5,004 nt of DNA from JAEZJZ01 sp964450265. Its GTDB lineage: Bacteria; Bacillota; UBA994; UBA5500. Positions 1-4,872 of this stretch are shown here, one piece after another. The stretch spans positions 1-5,004 of the forward strand of contig CAYVCY010000145.1 of assembly GCA_964450265.1 (NCBI GenBank), written 5' to 3'. Numbering within the stretch: the first letter of the stretch is position 1; each line of letters begins with the position of its first letter. A program made the position numbers and the translations under genes. The notes beneath the pieces are model-generated. The model saw nothing but the letters and a program-made list of their open reading frames with translations. It ran no database searches and was not told the origin of the DNA.

Positions 1-79
1 AATGGGACAAAAGATCCGTCCCTCCGTCCCAGGAAGGGGAGCTTTGGCCCTGTTGTTTAGGCCGGAACTGTATTAAAAT

Positions 80-100
80 GGGGAGGGGGGGGTATACAAT
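80..100 (+). promoter_or_regulatory. G-rich ribosome binding site of ispE
   Basis: GGGG-A-GGGGGGGG occupies 80-92, followed by an 8-base spacer to the ATG at 101. The canonical GGAGG core (82-86) is 14 bases from the start, which is long, so ribosomes may instead pair within the G8 run. The 79 bases before it hold a GGGAC/GTCCC inverted pair (4-8 and 18-22), a direct repeat CCGTCCC (16-22 and 24-30) and a weak -35/-10-like pair (TTGTTT 53-58, TAAAAT 74-79, spacer 15). I cannot support a firm promoter there. Confidence 0.55.
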
Positions 101-991
101 ATGCCGATTGTAGAGTGGGCGCAAGCAAAGGTCAATCTCTACTTGCACATCGTTGGCAAGCGCCCTGACGGCTTTCATCAACTACACACCGTGATGCATA
201 CCCTTTCCCTAGCGGATCAATTGACTCTCAGCCGGAGCCCAGAGGGGATCGAGTTGACCTGCGATCATCCAGGGCTGACCTCTGGCCCCGACAACCTGGC
301 TTATCGGGCGGCAAGGCTGCTGGCAGGCCACTACCCAGGTCAGGGTGTGCGCATTCACCTCCGCAAACGAATTCCCTGGCAAGCCGGGCTGGGAGGGGGG
401 AGCTCCGATGCAGCGGCCGTCTTGCGCGGGCTGAACCGGCTGTGGCAACTGCAACTGCCGCTGGACCGGCTGCGCCAGCTTGCAGCGGACTTGGGCTCGG
501 ACGTTCCCTTCTTCATCAGCGGTGGCATGGCTTTAGCCAGCGGCAGAGGCGAGTTGATTACTCCCTTCTCCGGTAGCCTAAATGGCAGACTGGCGCTGAT
601 TATCCCGCCCTTTGGGTTGTCCACCCCCGCCGTCTACCAGGCCTATTGCCCATCAAAGCGGCCGGTGCCAGACTGGGAGGATCTGCAGCAGGCATTGCTT
701 GAGGATGACGCTCCCAGGATAGCCCGTCTAATGTACAACGACCTGGAGCAGGCTGCCTTTAAACTGCGGCCAGAATTGAGTAACGTCAAACAGCAGTTGA
801 TTGAGCAGGGCTACCCCGCGCTGCTCTCAGGAAGCGGCTCTAGCATCTTTGCCCTGCTGCCCGATAGTGATGACGCACAACACCTCCTGAGGGAGATGTT
901 ACCCACCGGGTACCGGCTCTTGATTACCCGCCTGGCCTCGTTGCGGCCTGCAGCGCCGGCAGGAGATGAACAGTCGAATACCGAACTCTAG
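101..991 (+). CDS. ispE: 4-diphosphocytidyl-2-C-methyl-D-erythritol kinase
   Basis: This cytosolic GHMP-family kinase phosphorylates the 2-hydroxyl of CDP-methylerythritol with ATP in the MEP (non-mevalonate) route to isopentenyl diphosphate. The 296-residue length is normal for the family. Visible motifs are the N-terminal AKVNLYL with the conserved lysine at residue 10, the glycine-rich ATP loop GLGGGSSDAA (about 96-105), LGSDVPFF with the catalytic aspartate at 134, and the C-terminal GHMP motif SGSGSSIFAL (243-252). The E. coli catalytic pair is K10 and D141, and both have clear counterparts here. ATG 101 is the only start that keeps the AKVN motif near the N-terminus. The gene heads the cluster, as ispE does upstream of purR in B. 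subtilis. No terminator is visible after its stop, so some read-through into the regulator is possible. Confidence 0.97.
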   Translation: MPIVEWAQAKVNLYLHIVGKRPDGFHQLHTVMHTLSLADQLTLSRSPEGIELTCDHPGLTSGPDNLAYRAARLLAGHYPGQGVRIHLRKRIPWQAGLGGGSSDAAAVLRGLNRLWQLQLPLDRLRQLAADLGSDVPFFISGGMALASGRGELITPFSGSLNGRLALIIPPFGLSTPAVYQAYCPSKRPVPDWEDLQQALLEDDAPRIARLMYNDLEQAAFKLRPELSNVKQQLIEQGYPALLSGSGSSIFALLPDSDDAQHLLREMLPTGYRLLITRLASLRPAAPAGDEQSNTEL

Positions 992-1011
992 TTTAACGCC
1001 GCTCGCCACTT

Positions 1012-1041
1012 TAGACGAAGGGTTATCTGATCTGCTAGAAT
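1012..1041 (+). promoter_or_regulatory. Putative sigma-A promoter with extended -10, upstream of the GntR-family gene
   Basis: TAGACG (1012-1017, 4 of 6 matches to TTGACA) and TAGAAT (1036-1041, 5 of 6 to TATAAT) are 18 bp apart. A TG dinucleotide one base upstream of the -10 (1033-1034) gives an extended -10 element. Position and orientation suit transcription of the regulator, nucleotidyltransferase and purR. This is pattern matching only. Confidence 0.5.
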
Positions 1042-1049
1042 ACTGATGG

Positions 1050-1064
1050 ATGTTCGCGAAACAT
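1050..1064. promoter_or_regulatory. Possible operator: ATGTT-CGCGA-AACAT dyad
   Basis: A 15-bp inverted repeat has arms ATGTT and AACAT around CGCGA. It lies 8 bp downstream of the proposed -10 and 55 bp before the regulator's start codon. FadR-subfamily GntR regulators commonly bind short dyads and often control their own genes, so this is a reasonable candidate for autoregulation. The assignment is inference from position and symmetry. Confidence 0.3.
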
Positions 1065-1119
1065 GTGAGAACTGATCATTTTGTCACAAGCCAGTCTTTA
1101 TACGATGGGGGAGAGGTCT

Positions 1120-1806
1120 ATGTCGGCTGAACGGATGATCCCAGTTAAATTGGACAATTACAAACCTTTAAGGGAGATAGTCTTTGAACACCTACGAGAA
1201 GCCATCATTTCTGGGAAACTGCGTCCCGGCGAGCGCTTGATGGAGATGCAGTTGGCGGAGGAGATGGGCGTCAGCCGCACGCCAGTGCGGGAAGCGATCC
1301 GCAAACTGGAGCTAGAGGGTTTGGTGATCATGGTCCCTCGACGGGGCGCTTACGTCTCCGACCTGACGATCAAGGATGTTGCCGAGACATATGAGATCCG
1401 ATCCGCTCTGGAGTCTTTGGCAGCCGGTCTAGCGGCTGAACGGATCACCGCCAACGAGGGCGAAGAGCTAGAGCGAATCCTAGTGCAAATCGGCCAATGC
1501 ATCGAGAACAACGACCTGAATCGTTCACTTGAACTGGATGAGCAGTTTCATAACGTGCTCTATCAAGCCAGCAAGAACGATCGCTTGGTGCAGATTATCA
1601 ATAACTTGCGGGAGAGCATTCAAAGATTCCGCGCTATTACTATGGGAACTCCCGGCCGTTTGGAAGCCGTGTTCAATGAGCACATGAAAATCGTCGAAGC
1701 GATCTCCGACCGCAATCCAGAATTGGCGGAGCTTTTGGCTCAGGAACACATCGAGAATGCCGAAAACGCCCTTTTGGAGTGGAAAAAGGATCAGCGGCCA
1801 GAGTGA
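1120..1806 (+). CDS. GntR-family transcriptional regulator, FadR subfamily (FCD domain)
   Basis: This is a 228-residue DNA-binding regulator, a normal length for the FadR subfamily. The N-terminal winged helix-turn-helix covers about residues 14-80 and contains LAEEMGVSRTPVREAIRKLELEGL (45-68) and the wing RRGAYVS. The C-terminal all-helical FCD ligand domain covers about 85-220. It retains the usual metal-binding set: D140 and H144 in DEQFHNVL, H188 in NEHMKI, and H210 in QEHIEN. The ligand is therefore likely a small carboxylic acid or similar effector bound near a metal, but it cannot be named from sequence. ATG 1120 is chosen because GGGGGAGAGG (1107-1116) sits just upstream. An in-frame TTG at 1081 would add 13 residues but has no good ribosome binding site. 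The stop codon overlaps the Shine-Dalgarno of the next gene, so the two are probably translationally coupled. Confidence 0.92.
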   Translation: MSAERMIPVKLDNYKPLREIVFEHLREAIISGKLRPGERLMEMQLAEEMGVSRTPVREAIRKLELEGLVIMVPRRGAYVSDLTIKDVAETYEIRSALESLAAGLAAERITANEGEELERILVQIGQCIENNDLNRSLELDEQFHNVLYQASKNDRLVQIINNLRESIQRFRAITMGTPGRLEAVFNEHMKIVEAISDRNPELAELLAQEHIENAENALLEWKKDQRPE

Positions 1807-1820
1807 AGGAGGAACGGTCT

Positions 1821-2579
1821 GTGAATGCTATCGTTCTGGCAGGAGGAACTGAGCAAGATAAGCTGGCATTGCAACACGGCTATCCCAATAAAGCATTGTT
1901 GCCGATCAACGACCTGCCGATGATCTCCTATGTTGTTGATGCGCTGCAGCGATGCGCCTGCGTTGAACAGGTGGTGGTGGTCGGCCCTATGGAGAGCTTG
2001 TCCGAGTGGCTACCGGAGGAAGTCAGGTTGCTGCCCGAAGTAGGCAACGCGGTGGAGAACGTCCTGGCGGCAGTTAAGTCGTTGCCGAGCGACAGAAAGA
2101 TTCTCATCTGCACCTCTGATATTCCCATGATCACTCCGGAGGCACTAAATTCTCTGTTTGAGGCCGCTATGGAGCGAGAGGCTGACCTATATTATCCAAT
2201 CATCTCCCAGGAACGGTGCACCGAGCGTTATCCCGGAGTGAAACGCACCTATGTCAAGCTGCGGGATGGTGCCTTTACCGGGGGCAACATTTTTATCGTC
2301 AATCCCGGCAAGGTGACCCGTCTGGCCGACATCTTCTCCAAGTTGGTGGGAGCTCGCAAGAATCCGGCCAAAATGTGCCTCACCCTCGGCCTTCCAGGGG
2401 TATTCCTGGTGGCCAAGTTAGCCCTCGGATGGCTGACCGTACATGAGCTAGAGGTGAGGGTGTCCGGAATTCTAGGGATAGTAGGAGCAGCTATCGACTG
2501 CCGTTTTCCGGAGGTAGGTACCGATGTGGATAAAGACAGCGATTTAGAACTAGCCAGAAGGGTGCTCGCTGCTGGCTAA
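1821..2579 (+). CDS. MobA-like nucleotidyltransferase (NTP transferase domain), substrate unknown
   Basis: This is a 252-residue soluble protein with a Rossmann-like nucleotidyltransferase fold. It begins with the signature nucleotide loop NAIVLAGG (2-9), followed by YPNKALLPI, whose lysine is near residue 24 (the usual KxL position). ILICTSDIPMITPEAL has a metal-binding-type aspartate at 100, GGNIFIVNP lies around 154-162, and a conserved-looking acidic tail FPEVGTDVDKDSDLE lies around 229-243. Such enzymes transfer a nucleoside monophosphate from an NTP to a sugar phosphate, cofactor or alcohol phosphate. Nothing here fixes which; molybdopterin guanylylation is only one possibility. GTG 1821 is preferred because AAGGAGG (1806-1812) lies 8 bases upstream. 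A start at 1779 would be buried in the preceding gene without a ribosome binding site. The close spacing with the FCD regulator and purR suggests co-expression. Confidence 0.85.
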   Translation: MNAIVLAGGTEQDKLALQHGYPNKALLPINDLPMISYVVDALQRCACVEQVVVVGPMESLSEWLPEEVRLLPEVGNAVENVLAAVKSLPSDRKILICTSDIPMITPEALNSLFEAAMEREADLYYPIISQERCTERYPGVKRTYVKLRDGAFTGGNIFIVNPGKVTRLADIFSKLVGARKNPAKMCLTLGLPGVFLVAKLALGWLTVHELEVRVSGILGIVGAAIDCRFPEVGTDVDKDSDLELARRVLAAG

Positions 2580-2593
2580 GACAGGAGATGGAG

Positions 2594-3439
2594 ATGGGTA
2601 GTAAACTGCGCAAGGGCGAACGTGCGGCCATCATAACCAGATTGCTCTGCGAGCACCCCAATCGGCTGCTGTCGCTGACCGATCTGTCCAATCGGCTGGG
2701 ATCGGCTAAATCCACCATCAGCGAGGATGTGGCAGCCATCAGGCACGCTTTGGCTGCTTTGGAACTGGGTAGGGTAGAGACTGTGTCCGGTGTCAGTGGG
2801 GGCGTCAAGTGGATCCCCGGCGGTGGGGCAGCCTGGCAGCAGCAGGTGGTTGCCGAGCTTTGCCGACAACTATCCGATCCGAAGCGAATCCTGCCGGGAG
2901 GCTACTTGTATACTACTGACCTGTGCACCGATGCCCGTCAGGTGGAGCTTTATGCACAGGTTTTTGCCCACAACTTTGCCGATCGTCAGCCTAACGTGGT
3001 CTTGACGGTGGAGACCCGGGGAATACCTTTGGCCTATGCTACCGCACGCTACCTGGGCATCCCGCTGGCAGTAGCCCGCAAGGAATTGCCAATGCCCATC
3101 GAGTCACTGTTGATTCGACAGGAGCGCAGCGAAGGCCCGACCATGAATATCAACTATGTGTCCGGCTCTCGGCGCCAAGTGCAGACCATGGCTCTGCCGC
3201 GCCGCAGCCTTCCTCACGCAGCCCGCGCCTTGATTATCGATGACTTCATGCGGGCTGGAGGCACTGCCCGGGGTTTGGAGCAACTGATGAGCGAATTTGG
3301 CGCCATTACCGTGGGATGCGGCGTGCTGGTCACCACTGCCAGCCCCGAGCAGAAATTGGTTGATGAGTTCTTGGCCTTGGCTCGCCTAGAAGAAGTAGAC
3401 GAGGCCAACCAGCGGGTGGCCGTGTCGCCCGGTTGCTAA
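2594..3439 (+). CDS. purR: Purine operon repressor PurR (Bacillus type, PRPP-sensing)
   Basis: This is a 281-residue homologue of B. subtilis PurR, not the LacI-type PurR of E. coli. In the Bacillus protein an N-terminal winged helix binds PurBox DNA, and a phosphoribosyltransferase-like C-terminal domain binds PRPP, which relieves repression of purine synthesis and transport genes. The winged helix covers about residues 5-76 and includes SAKSTISEDVAAIR (37-50) and GGVKWIPGG. The PRPP loop IIDDFMRAGGTARG lies at about 214-227, close to the B. subtilis IIDDFMKAGGT motif. ATG 2594 is preferred over ATG 2588: AGGAG (2583-2587) is 6 bases from 2594 but directly abuts 2588. The gene begins 14 bp after the nucleotidyltransferase stop. 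I see no PurBox-like site in the window, so its targets are elsewhere. Confidence 0.95.
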   Translation: MGSKLRKGERAAIITRLLCEHPNRLLSLTDLSNRLGSAKSTISEDVAAIRHALAALELGRVETVSGVSGGVKWIPGGGAAWQQQVVAELCRQLSDPKRILPGGYLYTTDLCTDARQVELYAQVFAHNFADRQPNVVLTVETRGIPLAYATARYLGIPLAVARKELPMPIESLLIRQERSEGPTMNINYVSGSRRQVQTMALPRRSLPHAARALIIDDFMRAGGTARGLEQLMSEFGAITVGCGVLVTTASPEQKLVDEFLALARLEEVDEANQRVAVSPGC

Positions 3440-3451
3440 ACCAGACAGAAT

Positions 3452-3487
3452 AAAAAGAGGTTCGCCATCCGGCGAACCTCTTTTTTT
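3452..3487. terminator. Strong intrinsic terminator, probably bidirectional
   Basis: A perfect 10-bp GC-rich stem (GAGGTTCGCC 3457-3466 and GGCGAACCTC 3471-3480) encloses the tetraloop ATCC. A5 (3452-3456) precedes it and T7 (3481-3487) follows it. The T run ends purR transcription on the plus strand. The A run serves as the U tract for minus-strand transcripts from the stress-protein gene. Confidence 0.93.
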
Positions 3488-3497
3488 AAGTCGCGCT

Positions 3498-3590
3498 GCA
3501 ACATCTAGGACGTTGCTGGCAGGTACAAACTAACGATGGTTGCTCTGCAACAAGCAATCATTGCCCGCAACACCTGAAGGTGTTGCTAGT
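3498..3590 (+). repeat. Diverged copy of the 69-bp palindromic repeat plus the head hairpin of a second unit
   Basis: One full unit (3498-3566) and the first 24 bases of another (3567-3590) share the layout of the array at the right edge. Hairpin 1 has arms GCAAC 3498-3502 and GTTGC 3512-3516. AGGTACAA follows at 3521-3528. Hairpin 2 is GTTGC 3539-3543 and GCAAC 3547-3551, and then TTGCCC leads into the next head. The second head is an 8-bp perfect stem (GCAACACC 3567-3574, loop TGAA, GGTGTTGC 3579-3586) followed by TAGT. The distance between the two GCAACA starts is exactly 69 bp, the same as at the right edge despite many substitutions. The element lies between the terminator and the stop codon of the minus-strand gene. 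Confidence 0.8.
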
Positions 3591-3592
3591 GG

Positions 3593-4159
3593 CTATTTGG
3601 TGGAGTCGTGGCTGCCAACGTCGCTGGCGCCGTATTCCCGCAGGATCTTGGCCGCCTCGTCTGCCTTCCGTGCCGAAACACGGATTACGGCCAGTACGCC
3701 GCCTTCGCGCACGCGAGTTTCATACTCCCGGCCCACTGATTCGGGGACGCCCCAATCGATCAGGCCCCCGGCCAAACCTCCAGTGGCTGCGCCAGTCAGG
3801 GCAGCCGCCAGTGGGCCAGCCGCCAACAGCGGCCCGATGCCAGGCACCGCTAAGGCACCGGCACCCAGCGCTAAGCCAGCTATTCCGCCCCAGGCAGCAC
3901 CGGAAGCAACTCCATCGGCGACGGAATCGCTTTCATCGCCAGCAAAACTGAAGTCGCCTCTATTGCCGGCACCACCGACACCCATCTTGCTGCTGCTATT
4001 CCGATGCAGCCCCTCATCGGCACCGTGGCCGTGTCCCTTGTGATCGTGCTTTTGCACAATGCTAATCTCGTTGGTGTCAAATCCTTTGCTTCTCAATGCG
4101 TGAACAGCTTTTTCCGCCTGTTGCTCTGAAGAAAATACTCCCAAGATTGTCTTACTCAA
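3593..4159 (-). CDS. General stress protein, YflT/GSP17M-like, with glycine-rich hydrophobic centre
   Basis: This is a 188-residue protein. Residues 3-36 (KTILGVFSSEQQAEKAVHAL onward) match the start of the general stress protein 17M/YflT-type domain, a small fold seen in Firmicute stress proteins of unknown biochemistry. A histidine-rich linker follows (H38, H40, H43, H45, H52). Then comes a Gly/Ala-rich hydrophobic stretch (about 82-133, with repeated small-residue GxxxG-like spacing) that may associate with or insert into membrane. The C-terminal segment WGVPESVGREYETRVREGGVLAVIRV (136-161) is typical of these proteins, where it follows the glycine-rich region. The start is a TTG at 4157-4159, chosen because AAGGAG on the minus strand lies 8 bases upstream. 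The nearer ATG is followed at once by a stop codon. It occupies the slot between purR and spoVG where B. subtilis carries ridA, but in the opposite direction. The role in stress is inferred from family naming only. Confidence 0.8.
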   Translation of the reverse strand: MSKTILGVFSSEQQAEKAVHALRSKGFDTNEISIVQKHDHKGHGHGADEGLHRNSSSKMGVGGAGNRGDFSFAGDESDSVADGVASGAAWGGIAGLALGAGALAVPGIGPLLAAGPLAAALTGAATGGLAGGLIDWGVPESVGREYETRVREGGVLAVIRVSARKADEAAKILREYGASDVGSHDSTK

Positions 4160-4212
4160 TTACATCTCTCCTTTCGTGATACTACTCTAGTTTCTGCGCT
4201 AAGGCTGGCCCC

Positions 4213-4260
4213 TATACTGGTGTCTTCTGCACTCAAAGCCTCTGCTTTGCAGGGAGTATA
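4213..4260. other. Imperfect stem-loop in the stress gene leader
   Basis: TATACT (4213-4218) can pair with AGTATA (4255-4260), CTG (4227-4229) with CAG (4250-4252), and CAAAGC (4234-4239) with GCTTTG (4244-4249) around a CTCT loop. T5 follows at 4261-4265, so on the plus strand it resembles a weak terminator. No plus-strand gene precedes it, and AGTATA is also the proposed minus-strand -10, so the outer pairing may be coincidental. The inner 6-bp hairpin is the best-supported part. Confidence 0.3.
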
Positions 4261-4283
4261 TTTTTGGTCGTAGCCTTTGTAAG
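4255..4283 (-). promoter_or_regulatory. Putative sigma-A promoter of the general stress protein gene
   Basis: Read on the minus strand, CTTACA (4278-4283, 4 of 6 to TTGACA) and TATACT (4255-4260, 5 of 6 to TATAAT) have the ideal 17-bp spacer. This would give a leader of roughly 90 bases before the TTG start. I see no convincing sigma-B-type motif. Confidence 0.5.
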
Positions 4284-4290
4284 GTTATTT

Positions 4291-4318
4291 AGGATTCTTT
4301 CAAAAATTATGATAGTAA
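4291..4318 (+). promoter_or_regulatory. Putative spoVG promoter, sigma-H-like
   Basis: AGGATTC (4291-4297) followed after 13 bases by GATAGTAA (4311-4318) resembles the sigma-H promoter of B. subtilis spoVG (AGGATTT, about 14 bases, GAATT). The -35 match is good; the -10 is imperfect. A sigma-A reading (TTATTT 4285-4290, spacer 17, TATGAT 4308-4313) overlaps it and cannot be excluded. Either would give a leader of roughly 100 bases containing the palindrome at 4364. Confidence 0.4.
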
Positions 4319-4360
4319 ATAAAGGGAAGAGATTGCTAGGTGTCGAATACATGGAACAAA

Positions 4361-4400
4361 CCCGCAACATCCGCGGATGTTGCTAGTCTACGGGCAACCA
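4361..4400 (+). repeat. Short repeat copy in the spoVG leader: 20-bp perfect palindrome plus downstream GCAAC
   Basis: Bases 4364-4383 are a perfect 20-bp palindrome with arms GCAACATCCG and CGGATGTTGC. CCC precedes it and TAGT follows, exactly as in the heads of the other repeat units. After TAGT come C and TACGggCAACcAg, which resembles the TACGCAACGATC of the complete unit. It therefore reads as an internally deleted copy lacking the GGTACAA linker and the GTTGC arm of hairpin 2. It ends about 8 bases before the spoVG ribosome binding site. Confidence 0.65.
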
Positions 4401-4422
4401 GAACGACAAAGGAGTGAATTTC

Positions 4423-4689
4423 ATGAGGATCACAGACGTCCGCATCCGCAAGATCAACACGGAAGGCCGCATGAAGGCGATCGTCTCTATCACCCTTGAT
4501 GACGAGTTCGTCATTCATGATGTACGCGTCGTAGACGGCAACAACGGGCTTTTTGTGGCCATGCCCAGCCGCAAGACGCCCGAGGGCGAATTTAGAGATA
4601 TCGCGCACCCCATCAATTCTCAGACGCGAGAACGACTACAGACGGCTGTGTTAGAGGCGTATGAGCGTCAGCTAGCAATCGTATCTTAG
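4423..4689 (+). CDS. spoVG: Septation/sporulation regulator SpoVG
   Basis: SpoVG is a small nucleic-acid-binding protein conserved in Firmicutes. It affects asymmetric septation and sporulation in Bacillus and acts as an RNA/DNA-binding regulator in other genera. The 88 residues begin MRITDVRIRKI. They contain the family core VVDGNNGLFVAMPSRKTPEGEFRDIAHPI (about 36-64), followed by a short helix ending in EAYERQLAIVS. The C-terminal tail is slightly shorter than the 97-residue B. subtilis protein, within family variation. ATG 4423 is used because AAAGGAG (4408-4414) lies 8 bases upstream and MRITDVR is the usual N-terminus. An in-frame GTG at 4414 overlaps the ribosome binding site and is rejected. 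The gene is flanked by its own promoter region and terminator, so it is probably monocistronic. Confidence 0.97.
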   Translation: MRITDVRIRKINTEGRMKAIVSITLDDEFVIHDVRVVDGNNGLFVAMPSRKTPEGEFRDIAHPINSQTRERLQTAVLEAYERQLAIVS

Positions 4690-4711
4690 GAGCCCGCGGG
4701 GCTCTTTTTTT
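4690..4711 (+). terminator. Intrinsic terminator of spoVG
   Basis: GAGCCC (4690-4695), loop GCG, GGGCTC (4699-4704) and T7 (4705-4711) begin directly after the spoVG stop codon. It is a compact, strong terminator that separates spoVG from whatever follows. Confidence 0.92.
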
Positions 4712-4834
4712 GTTATGCGCCCCTCATCACTTGCCATAAAGTGCAAAAGACAAACTGTAGCATCTTACCAAGCCTTACCCCGTAGGTGGTATTCATCACA
4801 GGCGGCCAGTGGGTTGCTAGAGATGACTCCGGCT

Positions 4835-4862
4835 TTGTGGCTGGGGGGAGTTGGTATATAAT
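4835..4862 (+). promoter_or_regulatory. Putative sigma-A promoter reading into the right-edge repeat array
   Basis: A perfect TATAAT (4857-4862) has TTGTGG (4835-4840, 3 of 6 to TTGACA) 16 bp upstream. Transcription would start near 4869 and run directly into the tandem repeat. It may serve a gene beyond the window, with glmU expected from synteny, and the repeats would then form its 5' leader. The rest of 4712-4834 shows no gene or clear site apart from a lone GTTGCTAG at 4813-4820. Confidence 0.5.
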
Positions 4863-4872
4863 AAGTAAGGCT

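Noticed and set aside
1081..1119. Upstream TTG start for the GntR-family gene
   Set aside because: There is no Shine-Dalgarno before 1081, whereas ATG 1120 has a purine-rich site at 1107-1116.
3540..4043. Plus-strand open frame of 167 codons, Pro/Ala/Ser-rich
   Set aside because: It is antisense to the stress-protein gene, begins inside a repeat without a ribosome binding site, and its low-complexity composition is what the complement of the Gly/Ala-rich coding sequence produces.
4336..4608. Minus-strand open frame of 90 codons
   Set aside because: It is antisense to the unmistakable spoVG gene and its leader; it is a shadow frame.
4741..4800. T-box or other known riboswitch, prompted by GTAGGTGGTATT
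   Set aside because: The conserved T-box sequence (AGGGTGGNACCGCG) is absent, no specifier stem-loop or terminator follows, and no downstream gene is visible.
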